From Paracoccaceae bacterium (GTDB lineage Bacteria; Pseudomonadota; Alphaproteobacteria; Rhodobacterales; Rhodobacteraceae), in assembly GCA_007131465.1 (NCBI GenBank), contig SLQN01000119.1, forward strand, positions 1 to 10,242: a stretch of DNA of 10,242 nucleotides, in the 5' to 3' direction. The position numbers and the translations under genes were made by a program. The notes below the pieces were generated by a model. The model saw only the letters and a program-made list of their open reading frames with translations, did not search any database and had not been told where the DNA came from. Below are positions 1 to 6,262 of the stretch, piece by piece (position 1 is the stretch's first letter; each line of letters begins with the position of its first letter).

Positions 1-212
1 AGGCGCAGCGCGATACAGCCATCGGAACGGGCGCACAAACCCGGCTTTGGGATGGGCCGGGCGGGATGCGTCCGATCGCATGGAAAAGTGAAACCGCTGT
101 CCCGGATTCAGGGGCGGAAAAGCGTCTTCCTTTTCCACCACAGCATGAGAACGCCTGCGCCCGGATCGTGATGATGGTGGTGTCGGGCTGCAAACAACAG
201 GGTTTTGAAACA
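1..212. other. Left flank and galU leader, no recognisable gene
   Basis: No protein family is recognisable here. The galU frame stays open upstream to the window edge, but the extra residues do not resemble the GalU family and probably represent untranslated leader. A second plus-strand frame is open from base 2 to a TGA at about position 89 and could be the tail of an upstream gene, but about 29 residues are too few to judge. No convincing promoter or terminator was seen. Confidence 0.4.
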
Positions 213-1127
213 ATGACACAGACCATAGCATCGGTAATTATACCTGCTGCGGGACGGGGCACTCGGCTGCTGCCGGCTACCAAGACCACCCCAAAGGAAC
301 TTCTCAACATATATGACCGTCCGGCCCTACAGTTTTCCATCGACGAGGCAATCGATCTGGGCGTTCAGCGGATCATTCTGGTCATTCACCCCGACAAGCT
401 GGGTATCCGGCACTACCTGACCCCGGACCGTGCATTTGTTCAGGACTTGCGCGCGGCTGGCAAGGCGCGGCTTGGCGCCGCACTGACCCGGATCGAGGTT
501 CCCGACCATATCGAAGTGATATTCGTGGAACAGCCGGAACCGCTGGGGCTGGGCCACGCTGTCCTGTGCGCTGAAGGGCTGACCCTGCCCGGGCCGTTCG
601 GCGTCATCCTGCCCGATGATCTGATCTTCGGCACGCCCTGCCTGTCCGAAATGGCAGAGCATTACACAAGCGGCCATATGATCGCGGCCATGGAGGTCGA
701 ACCCCAGGAAACCAGCAGCTACGGTATCTTCAATGTGACCCGCGCCGCCTTCGGGCGCAGCGTGCTGGTGTCGGGCATGGTCGAAAAGCCCAGCCCGGAA
801 AACGCGCCGTCCCGGCTGGCCGCGGTCGGGCGCTATCTCCTCGACCCGCGCATCTTCGCCACATTGCACGATCTACCGCATGGCGCGGGCGGCGAGATCC
901 AGTTGACCGATGCGATTGCCCGCGATTCCGAGCGTGTGCCGCTACACGCCTTCAGGTTCAGCGGAACCCGCTTCGATTGTGGCTGCCATGACGGGTTGCT
1001 GGAAGCAGGCCTTTCCCGCCAGCGCGAAGTGAAGCAGGCGTCAGCGGCCAACGGGGTTTCTGCCGTTCGGCTGGGTGTGAAACCGCTGCTTCCGCTTTCA
1101 AATCCGGCGGAACCTTACCGGACCTGA
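213..1127 (+). CDS. galU: UTP--glucose-1-phosphate uridylyltransferase (GalU/ExoN type)
   Basis: This cytoplasmic enzyme makes UDP-glucose from UTP and glucose-1-phosphate, the activated sugar for EPS synthesis and for UDP-galactose or UDP-glucuronate branches. The 304-residue protein has the family's usual length. The N-terminal nucleotide-binding loop reads PAAGRGTRLLPATK (residues 11-24), followed by TPKE. Further signatures are GLGHAV (112-117), the metal/nucleotide region LPDDLI (133-138), GGEIQLTD (226-233) and FDCGC (254-258), where GalU usually has YDCGS. I chose ATG 213 because the family motif starts about ten residues later and AGGG (199-202) is a modest ribosome-binding site; an in-frame start at 66 would add 49 unrelated residues. 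Next to exo-type genes, an EPS-dedicated ExoN role is likely. The sequence departs somewhat from housekeeping GalU (IHPDK where many have TGRGK), so it may be a second copy. Function is secure; the symbol (galU or exoN) less so. Confidence 0.92.
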   Translation: MTQTIASVIIPAAGRGTRLLPATKTTPKELLNIYDRPALQFSIDEAIDLGVQRIILVIHPDKLGIRHYLTPDRAFVQDLRAAGKARLGAALTRIEVPDHIEVIFVEQPEPLGLGHAVLCAEGLTLPGPFGVILPDDLIFGTPCLSEMAEHYTSGHMIAAMEVEPQETSSYGIFNVTRAAFGRSVLVSGMVEKPSPENAPSRLAAVGRYLLDPRIFATLHDLPHGAGGEIQLTDAIARDSERVPLHAFRFSGTRFDCGCHDGLLEAGLSRQREVKQASAANGVSAVRLGVKPLLPLSNPAEPYRT

Positions 1128-1242
1128 TCGGGCCGTCATTTCCATCGTCTCAATGTCAGGGTCGGGCCAGGCGATATGTCGCTCGGGTTCGGCTCGGACG
1201 CATCGTTCTGTTCGGATGCGGAAATCTTCGAGGCCAGAGCGC

Positions 1243-1281
1243 CATATCTGGTAGGAAGATCCGTACAAGAGCCCAGATATG
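1243..1281. promoter_or_regulatory. 9-bp inverted repeat, candidate operator upstream of the NodT-family gene
   Basis: The arms CATATCTGG (1243-1251) and CCAGATATG (1273-1281) are perfect complements separated by 21 bases, placing arm centres 30 bp apart, close to three helical turns. A further CCAGA at 1234-1238 forms a second, shorter dyad with TCTGG at 1247-1251. The block lies 150-190 bases upstream of the NodT-family start codon. A regulator-binding site fits the geometry. No regulator gene is in the window, so the role is inferred. Confidence 0.35.
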
Positions 1282-1298
1282 TCCACCGTTACGGCGAA

Positions 1299-1311
1299 GC
1301 GCTGCCAGCGC
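1299..1311. repeat. Short GC palindrome GCGCTG-C-CAGCGC
   Basis: Six-base arms at 1299-1304 and 1306-1311 flank a single base. No T-run follows on the plus strand, so it does not look like an intrinsic terminator. On the minus strand it would fall at the very 5' end of a transcript started from the candidate promoter at 1315-1343, where it could form a small hairpin. Confidence 0.3.
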
Positions 1312-1314
1312 CCG

Positions 1315-1343
1315 ATAATCTGCGTCAAGCCATACAACGTCAA
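1315..1343 (-). promoter_or_regulatory. Candidate minus-strand promoter TTGACG-17-GATTAT
   Basis: Reading the minus strand, TTGACG (1343-1338) and GATTAT (1320-1315) are separated by exactly 17 bases, matching the sigma-70 consensus at 5/6 and 4/6 positions. Transcription would run away from the NodT gene, across the gap, towards the 3' end of galU. It has no recognised downstream gene, so it would make an antisense or small RNA, or be fortuitous. Confidence 0.25.
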
Positions 1344-1430
1344 CTTCATGATAAATTCTTTCCGAAATTGGCGGAACCAAAACATTTCTGTGTGCGTTGC
1401 ATTGTGGGGGAAACCGTGGAGAGCTGCCAT

Positions 1431-2855
1431 ATGTCATTTAAATCATCGGAATTCGTGGGGCCAGTGGCGAAAGTCGCTGCCCTGTCAGTCATGCTCTCGG
1501 CCTGCGCGCCGATTGGGCAATACATTGCAAGTCGGGACTTCAACGTGCCGACGCATTGGGCCGCATTCGGCCAGAGCGAGCCGCGCCTTGTCGATCACGG
1601 CTGGGTCGCGTCCTTCAGAAGCGGCGTCCTGAACCAGCTTGTGGCGGATGCCATGACCAGCAACCGCGACCTGCGCGCTGCTGCTGCCCGGCTGAGCGAG
1701 GCGCAGGCCATTGCGCGCCAGTCAGGCACGGCGGCTCTTCCGACGGTTGCGCTTGATGCGAATGTCGGCGCGGGCAGGGACGGTGATGGGGACACGCGCG
1801 TCGGGGCGGTCGGAGGCCTGGGCGTGGCTTGGGAGGTCGATATCTGGGGCCGGGTGCAGGGCCAGCGGATGACCGCTGGCTATGAAGCCGTTGCCGCAGA
1901 GGCAATATTTAACGCCGCCCGCCAGTCGCTTGCCGCCGCAGTCACGCTGGCCTGGATCGATGTGAACGGCAATGCCCGCGCGCTGGAGATCGCGCGCCAG
2001 GAACTCGCGGCGCGGCAGGCCCTTCTGAACAGCATCGCGCAGCGCATAGAGGCACAGGAAACGCTTGCTGTCGAAGGAAACTCTGCCCGCGCCGATGTGG
2101 CCCGCGCGCGCGACCGGGTGGTCGCAAGCGAGGCAGCGGTCGCCAACGGGTTGCGGATGCTCGAAGTGCTGACCGGGCGCTACCCTTCGGGCCGGCTGAA
2201 TGCCGTGACGGGTCTGCCCGCCTTGCCGGGCAGCGTTCCGGTGGGGCTGCCGGCGCAGATCCTCGAACGGCGGCCAGATATCATCGCCGCCGAACGTCGC
2301 ATCGCTGCGGCCTTCCATCGCCGTGGCCAGGCGAAGGCCGCGCAGATGCCAGCGGTGTCGCTCTCGGGCAATATCACGCAGCGCGGTGGCGACCCCAGCG
2401 GGCTGGTCTGGTCGCTGGTGGGCAACATCCTTGCGCCTATCTTTGACGGCGGGCGGCGTGCCGAAGAGGTCAACATCCGCACCGCGCAACAGGCAGAGGC
2501 CCTTGCGCTTTATGGTGCCCAGGCACTCACTGCCTTCCGCGAGGTCGAGACGGCCATTGCCGATGAAGCCGCATTGCGCCGCCGTTTGAGCCATCTGACC
2601 ACAGCCGCGAATGAACTGGAGCAAGCTGTCACGACCGAGCGCCAGCGTTTTGAAGCGGGTGAACTGGAAGCCTTCCGCCTGAACGATGTGCGCGTGCGCT
2701 ACTTTGCAGCGCTGCGCGATGCGCATGATGTGCGGGTCGCCCTTTTGCGCAATCGTGTGGGTCTGCATCTCGCGCTGGGCGGTTCCTTTGTCACCGAGGC
2801 CCCGGCAACGGTTGCCCCGCAGCAGGATATGGCCAATGTCAGCCACACCGAATAG
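1431..2855 (+). CDS. NodT-family outer-membrane efflux lipoprotein (TolC-like)
   Basis: This is a trimeric outer-membrane channel subunit of the TolC/OprM/NodT superfamily, which normally completes RND or ABC-type export systems. The 474-residue protein begins with a lipoprotein signal whose lipobox LSAC ends at Cys25; Ala26 at +2 predicts outer-membrane sorting. Two outer-membrane efflux repeats follow. Family signatures are VAWEVDIWGRV (about 132-142), LERRPDI (278-284) and FDGGRR (338-343), with long helical stretches typical of the periplasmic barrel. ATG 1431 is preceded by GGAGAG (1418-1423) at seven-base spacing and sits directly before the signal sequence; the longer in-frame start at 1176 would bury the signal and is rejected. 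No membrane-fusion or inner-membrane pump gene adjoins it, which is unusual. It lies between galU and a glycosyltransferase, so export of EPS or an EPS-modifying protein is possible but unproven. Confidence 0.9.
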   Translation: MSFKSSEFVGPVAKVAALSVMLSACAPIGQYIASRDFNVPTHWAAFGQSEPRLVDHGWVASFRSGVLNQLVADAMTSNRDLRAAAARLSEAQAIARQSGTAALPTVALDANVGAGRDGDGDTRVGAVGGLGVAWEVDIWGRVQGQRMTAGYEAVAAEAIFNAARQSLAAAVTLAWIDVNGNARALEIARQELAARQALLNSIAQRIEAQETLAVEGNSARADVARARDRVVASEAAVANGLRMLEVLTGRYPSGRLNAVTGLPALPGSVPVGLPAQILERRPDIIAAERRIAAAFHRRGQAKAAQMPAVSLSGNITQRGGDPSGLVWSLVGNILAPIFDGGRRAEEVNIRTAQQAEALALYGAQALTAFREVETAIADEAALRRRLSHLTTAANELEQAVTTERQRFEAGELEAFRLNDVRVRYFAALRDAHDVRVALLRNRVGLHLALGGSFVTEAPATVAPQQDMANVSHTE

Positions 2856-2892
2856 ACTACATGACCACGGCCCGGTTTCAGTCAGTCTGGCG
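2856..2892. other. 37-base convergent gap without a clear terminator
   Basis: The NodT-family gene and the minus-strand glycosyltransferase end tail to tail here. I see no GC-rich hairpin followed by a T-run in either direction, so termination may be Rho-dependent or the two transcripts may overlap. Confidence 0.5.
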
Positions 2893-4010
2893 TCAGTCGG
2901 GCAGCTTCGACCAGTACAGGCGGCCCGTGGTCGCGCGCACAAGGGTTTGCGGCAAAAGCCTGATGGGGGCTATCTTCCAGGCACTGCCAAGCTGCCAGTT
3001 GCGCAGCAGGCGCGCCGCACTGGCCGCGCGCATCTTCGCAAGGTCGGCTCGGTTTTCGGGCGCAAACCCGTCTGCATCCAGATCGAGGGTGCGCGCGATG
3101 AAGCTGCAATCGGGCGCTTCCAACTCGTAGGGGCGGTATCCGGCAAGCTCCATCAGCTTGGCGGCGCCGGCAATGCGCAAACGGCGCAGTTCCTCGGGGC
3201 CAAGGCCGGTGTCGGCGGCGGCCATCTCGATCATGGCGTCAAGATCGGTCGCATCGCGCCAGCCGGGCCGGGCCGGAAGCGTGATGTCGCGCGCACCGGC
3301 GGCACGGCGGCAGGCCGACAGGGCAGCAAGCTGCGAACACACCGCCATCAGCCGCCCGTTGACGATGGAGGATGCCGAGATGCTGCCCGCATGCACCCTG
3401 TAACACCCCATGATCGCGGGCAGGCTGACCAGCGCGCCCTGTTCGGCCAGACGCCAGTACAGGTCACTATCCTCGGACACCGGGAACGGGCGGTAGCCGC
3501 CAGCAGCCTGCATGGCGCCCCGGCGCGCCATCAGGAAGGGCTGGGTCAGGGGCGGTTCGGTCGCAGGCGCACGGGCCGGGTCGGCGCGCGTGACGAAGGG
3601 CGGGCAATGGCTGCGGCCCGTTCGCGTGCCATCGGCGCGGATTTCACGATGTGCCCCCGAAACAGCGACCACGCGGGGATGGCCCAGCAGGTAGGACAGT
3701 TGTTGGGCATGGCGGTCAGGTTCGGAAAGGTCATCCGCATCCAGGCGGGCGACGAATTCGCGGCACCCGGCGGCAAGCCCTGCATTCATCGCAGCCGAGA
3801 TACCGGCCCCCGGCTGTCGTATCACACTGACACGGGGTCATCGGCGGCAAACCCGCGCGCAATGGCATCTGTGCCATCGGTGCTGCCATCATCGACAATG
3901 AACAGCCGCAGGTCGGTGGCGGTCTGGTCCAGAACCGAAGTGATCGCACTGGCAAGCGTCGCCTCTGCGTTGTGGGCCGGGATGATCACGTCACAGGGGG
4001 GCAGGGGCAT
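2893..4010 (-). pseudogene. Family-2 glycosyltransferase, interrupted by a frameshift
   Basis: The gene encodes a GT-A fold glycosyltransferase that would add a sugar to the lipid-linked EPS repeat on the cytoplasmic side. It is split. The first 62 codons (4010-3822) hold the N-terminal strand VIIPAHN and the nucleotide-binding IVDDGSTDGT (38-47), then hit TGA. The next frame (3825-2893, 310 codons) continues the same domain: QPGAGISAAMN, the DXD motif LDADD (residues 28-32 of that segment), the acceptor-region FLMARRG, and the catalytic SEDSDL (E118, D119). Removing one TG from GTGTGA at the junction restores a continuous reading of about 371 residues. ATG 4010 is supported by AAGGA seven bases upstream. 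A real 2-base expansion, an assembly error, or two chains translated through the GTGA overlap are all possible; a split GT-A domain is unlikely to work unless the parts associate. The sugar and linkage cannot be told from sequence. Confidence 0.75.
3822..3827 (-). other. Frame junction in the glycosyltransferase (GTGTGA)
   Basis: On the minus strand the first frame reads GTG (3827-3825) then TGA (3824-3822), while the second can start at the overlapping GTG (3825-3823). This gives a 4-base GTGA stop/start overlap and also a TG dinucleotide repeat, the kind of tract that gains or loses a unit. No clear ribosome-binding site precedes the internal GTG. Without the extra TG the protein would read DPVSVIRQPGAG, a natural GT2 continuation. 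Confidence 0.7.
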
Positions 4011-4025
4011 GGATCGTCCTTTGTC

Positions 4026-4060
4026 GACAGGGCCTCGCGGGGAACCCGCGACACGCTGTC
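4026..4060. promoter_or_regulatory. Concentric dyad, candidate operator between divergent EPS units
   Basis: The inner arms TCGCGGG (4035-4041) and CCCGCGA (4045-4051) are perfect complements around GAA. The outer arms GACAG (4026-4030) and CTGTC (4056-4060) are complementary too, and both pairs share the same centre at 4043, giving a 35-bp symmetric element. It lies 16 bases upstream of the minus-strand glycosyltransferase start and 52 bases upstream of the ExoP-like start, and it overlaps the candidate promoter on the minus strand. A dimeric regulator site, or a hairpin in the leader RNA, would fit. Confidence 0.45.
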
Positions 4061-4062
4061 AA
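4034..4062 (-). promoter_or_regulatory. Candidate promoter for the minus-strand glycosyltransferase
   Basis: A perfect TTGACA lies at 4062-4057 on the minus strand, 46 bases before the glycosyltransferase ATG. The hexamer 17 bases on (4039-4034, CGCGAG) is a poor -10, so the call rests on the -35 and position. The dyad centred on 4043 falls in the spacer, so a bound protein would be expected to block this promoter. Confidence 0.3.
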
Positions 4063-4111
4063 CCCCGCAACGTCGGTTTTGTTTCATCACTGGCCAGAGA
4101 AAGGATCCGAC

Positions 4112-6262
4112 ATGACAGGGCCGATCGGGGACAAGGGGGCCGTCTGGCCGGTTCCGCCAGCATCAGAACCAACGCGCGAGACAGTGTCGCTGGATCCCGC
4201 GCGGGCGGTCCGGGCGCTGCGTCGGCAATGGGCCGTGATCGGTCTGGCGGCCCTGATCGGGGGTGTGATCGCGCTCTTGAACGGGCTGGGAACGGTCCCG
4301 CGCTATCAGGCCGCTGTCACGGTGCTGCTCAATCAGGATCGTTCGGAACTGCTGCAACAGGTCTCGGCCCTGCCCAATGCCGTGGTCACCGATTCCACGA
4401 TCCAGAGCGAGATGGAAATCATCCGCTCGCGTGCGCTGGCACTGACAGTGGTCGAGCGGCTGGGGCTGCATGTAGACCCCGATTTCCTTGACCCGCCCAC
4501 GGATGCAACCGACCAGATCGCGGCACATCTGCGCGCCTTCGCGCGCCCGCTTCTGGGTGGGGGGGGCGGCGGCAATGATGCGCGGATGCCGGGGGAAGCT
4601 GATCCCGAGCGCGAGGCGCGCGAAGCAGCGGCGACAGTGCTTCTGACCCAGATCGCGGTGGAAAGGATCGACCGCAGTTTCGTGATGCGCGTCACCTATA
4701 CCGGTTTTGACGCGCAACGCGCCGCCCAGATCGCGCGCGCCTATGGCGCAGAGTATCAGCGGTTCCAACTGGCCGGCACGACCGAAGTCGCGATCAATGC
4801 AGGAGCGTGGATCAGGGAACGGCTGGATATCATGGAACGCCGCAACATCGAGGCGGCCAGCGCGGTGCAGCAATTCCGGCTGGAAAACAACCTGTTGCAG
4901 GCGCGCGGCGATCTTCTGAGCGAACAGCAGCAATCCGAACTTGCCAGTGCGCTGGTCGAAGCGGCGGGCGCGAGTGCTGCATTGCAGGCAGAACTCGAAA
5001 GCTATGAGGGGCTTGCAAGCGCGCCCGTCAGCCAGATCGCAGCCGTTGTCGCGATGCAGGTCGAAGCCGATGCGACGAGCCCGATGGTCGTTCTGCGCCG
5101 CGCCTATACCGAGGCGCGGCGCAACCTGTCGCGCGTGACAACACAGGCCGGAGAGAACCATCCCCGGGCCGAGAACCTACGCGCCGAACTTGACGCGCTG
5201 GGGGCGGATATCGTGCTCGCGCTGGAAGAAACAGTGGCGAGTGCGCGCGCACGCTACAACATCGCCCGGAGTCGCGAGGCGTCTTTGCGCCGGGAACTGG
5301 CCGCGATAACCGAAACCGGGCGCGGGAACGAGAATGTCGGCCAGTTGGCGCAACTGGAGGCGACCGCTGAGACCTATGCCCAGGTCTATGCCGATTACCT
5401 GCGCCGCCATGAAACGACGATGCAGCAGCAGGGCTTCCCCATTGCGTCGGTGCAGATCCTGTCGGACGCCTCGGTCCCGCTTCAGCCGTCCAGCCCGCGT
5501 AAGTTGCGACTTCTTGCAGCGGGGATATTCATGGGCGGGCTCATCGGGCTGCTTCTGGCGGCGGTCCGAGAAATGCGGACCGCCCCGCTGCGCACTGCCA
5601 GCGAAGTCGTTGCGCAATCCGGGCTTCCCTGTGCGGGGTTGGTCCCGCGCAATGCCGATGCAGGCGGCGCGTCCAGAGAAGGGCAGGTCGCGCTGCGCAC
5701 GGCAACGCGCATCCGTCAGGAAATCGACCGCAAGGCCCCGCTGGCCAAGGGGCGGATCGTCGGCCTGGCCGCAGTCGATGGGGGGGGAGATGCCGCAGGC
5801 GTGGCGGCGGCGCTGTGTCATGCGATGGTGGCGCGCGCGGGCCGCGTGAAGATTGTCGATGCGGGCGGTCTGAGCACAGCTGCGACAACCGCGCTGGCGG
5901 GCATCGATGCGGTGGAAATCTCGCCATATGAAGACTTGCGCGCGATCCTGCGGGAAGAATACGAGCGTCGCGCCAATGGCGACACGTTGTCGGAATGGCG
6001 CGCGCGATGGCCCTATACGCTGATCGTGATGCCGCCACTTACAAGCGCCGTGCTGCATGATCAGGTCGCAGGCCTTCTTGACGCCACGGTTCTGACCATC
6101 GCCTGGGGCAGGGTGTCGCCGGGATTGCTGAGCGAGGCGATGCGCGACCATCGCGATTTCAGGGCGGGGCTGGCGACGACAGTGCTCGACAGTGCCGATC
6201 TGAAGGGCGCACGACGTTACCTGGGGTCTGACGAATACGAGGCACGGTTGATACATGCATAA
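4112..6262 (+). CDS. exoP: ExoP/Wzc-like polysaccharide co-polymerase with degenerate kinase domain
   Basis: This inner-membrane protein would set EPS chain length and link polymerisation to export. The 716 residues show, in order, a Wzz-type N terminus with a first membrane helix (about 41-60), a long periplasmic region with coiled-coil-like helices, the proline-rich motif PLQPSSP just before a second helix (about 465-485), and a cytoplasmic domain in the position of the BY-kinase/P-loop domain. That domain is altered: the P-loop region reads GGGDAAG (557-563) with no Walker A Lys or Ser/Thr; the A' strand keeps one Asp (IVDAG, D583); the Walker B region reads LIVMPP (637-642) without Asp. 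The C terminus has only two tyrosines rather than a cluster. ATP hydrolysis and autophosphorylation are therefore unlikely. A Gly6 linker lies at 149-154. ATG 4112 has AAAGGA at the right distance; a TTG start at 4079 is rejected. The gene overlaps the ExoF-like gene by 8 bases. Confidence 0.85.
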   Translation: MTGPIGDKGAVWPVPPASEPTRETVSLDPARAVRALRRQWAVIGLAALIGGVIALLNGLGTVPRYQAAVTVLLNQDRSELLQQVSALPNAVVTDSTIQSEMEIIRSRALALTVVERLGLHVDPDFLDPPTDATDQIAAHLRAFARPLLGGGGGGNDARMPGEADPEREAREAAATVLLTQIAVERIDRSFVMRVTYTGFDAQRAAQIARAYGAEYQRFQLAGTTEVAINAGAWIRERLDIMERRNIEAASAVQQFRLENNLLQARGDLLSEQQQSELASALVEAAGASAALQAELESYEGLASAPVSQIAAVVAMQVEADATSPMVVLRRAYTEARRNLSRVTTQAGENHPRAENLRAELDALGADIVLALEETVASARARYNIARSREASLRRELAAITETGRGNENVGQLAQLEATAETYAQVYADYLRRHETTMQQQGFPIASVQILSDASVPLQPSSPRKLRLLAAGIFMGGLIGLLLAAVREMRTAPLRTASEVVAQSGLPCAGLVPRNADAGGASREGQVALRTATRIRQEIDRKAPLAKGRIVGLAAVDGGGDAAGVAAALCHAMVARAGRVKIVDAGGLSTAATTALAGIDAVEISPYEDLRAILREEYERRANGDTLSEWRARWPYTLIVMPPLTSAVLHDQVAGLLDATVLTIAWGRVSPGLLSEAMRDHRDFRAGLATTVLDSADLKGARRYLGSDEYEARLIHA
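4559..4566 (+). repeat. G8 homopolymer in the exoP-like gene
   Basis: Eight consecutive G lie within codons for a Gly6 linker (residues 149-154). Gain or loss of a base would frameshift the protein early, before most of the periplasmic domain. The linker is followed by a charged stretch, so the surrounding protein probably tolerates sequence change. Confidence 0.6.
5780..5787 (+). repeat. G8 homopolymer at the degenerate P-loop of the exoP-like gene
   Basis: A second run of eight G encodes Gly557-559 of the degenerate P-loop. Slippage here would truncate only the cytoplasmic domain and leave the membrane and periplasmic parts intact. Confidence 0.6.

Larger units (their letters stand above)
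1128..1430. other. Repeat-rich intergenic region upstream of the NodT-family gene
   Basis: This 303-base gap has no recognised gene. It is richer in A and T towards its right end (about 1330-1410) than its neighbours. It contains a 9-bp perfect inverted repeat (1243-1251 and 1273-1281), a short palindrome at 1299-1311, a 6-bp inverted repeat (1199-1204 with 1215-1220), and promoter-like hexamers on both strands. The NodT frame is open backwards through the gap, and a minus-strand frame of 110 codons also spans it (1098-1430). Neither resembles a family I know; the minus-strand frame has about two thirds G or C at third positions (counted over its last 83 codons), which by impression is lower than the flanking genes, and it overlaps the end of galU. 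I read the gap as regulatory DNA, possibly with a decayed or unrecognised small gene. Confidence 0.5.

Noticed and set aside
66..212. Extended N terminus for the GalU protein from an upstream in-frame ATG
   Set aside because: The extra 49 residues do not resemble the family, and the conserved GalU start follows ATG 213 directly.
1176..1430. Extended N terminus for the NodT-family protein
   Set aside because: It would place the lipoprotein signal 85 residues inside the protein; ATG 1431 has a good ribosome-binding site and a correctly placed lipobox.
1098..1430. Minus-strand frame of 110 codons across the galU-nodT gap
   Set aside because: No recognisable domain, apparently weaker third-position GC bias than the flanking genes, and overlap with the end of galU. 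Not excluded as a decayed or unknown small gene, but not supported.
2097..2112. Alternating CG run in the NodT-family gene
   Set aside because: It is explained by Ala-Arg codons in GC-rich coding DNA.
2863..2931. Imperfect 12-base inverted repeat near the convergent ends of the NodT and glycosyltransferase genes
   Set aside because: One mismatch, a loop of about 45 bases, no T-run, and one arm lies inside coding sequence; not a credible terminator.
1722..2942. Long minus-strand open frame of 406 codons
   Set aside because: It is antisense to the NodT-family gene, whose family motifs are unambiguous on the plus strand.
2686..4491. Long plus-strand open frame of 601 codons
   Set aside because: It crosses the end of the NodT gene, lies antisense to the glycosyltransferase and enters the exoP-like gene; its composition is that of a shadow frame in GC-rich DNA.
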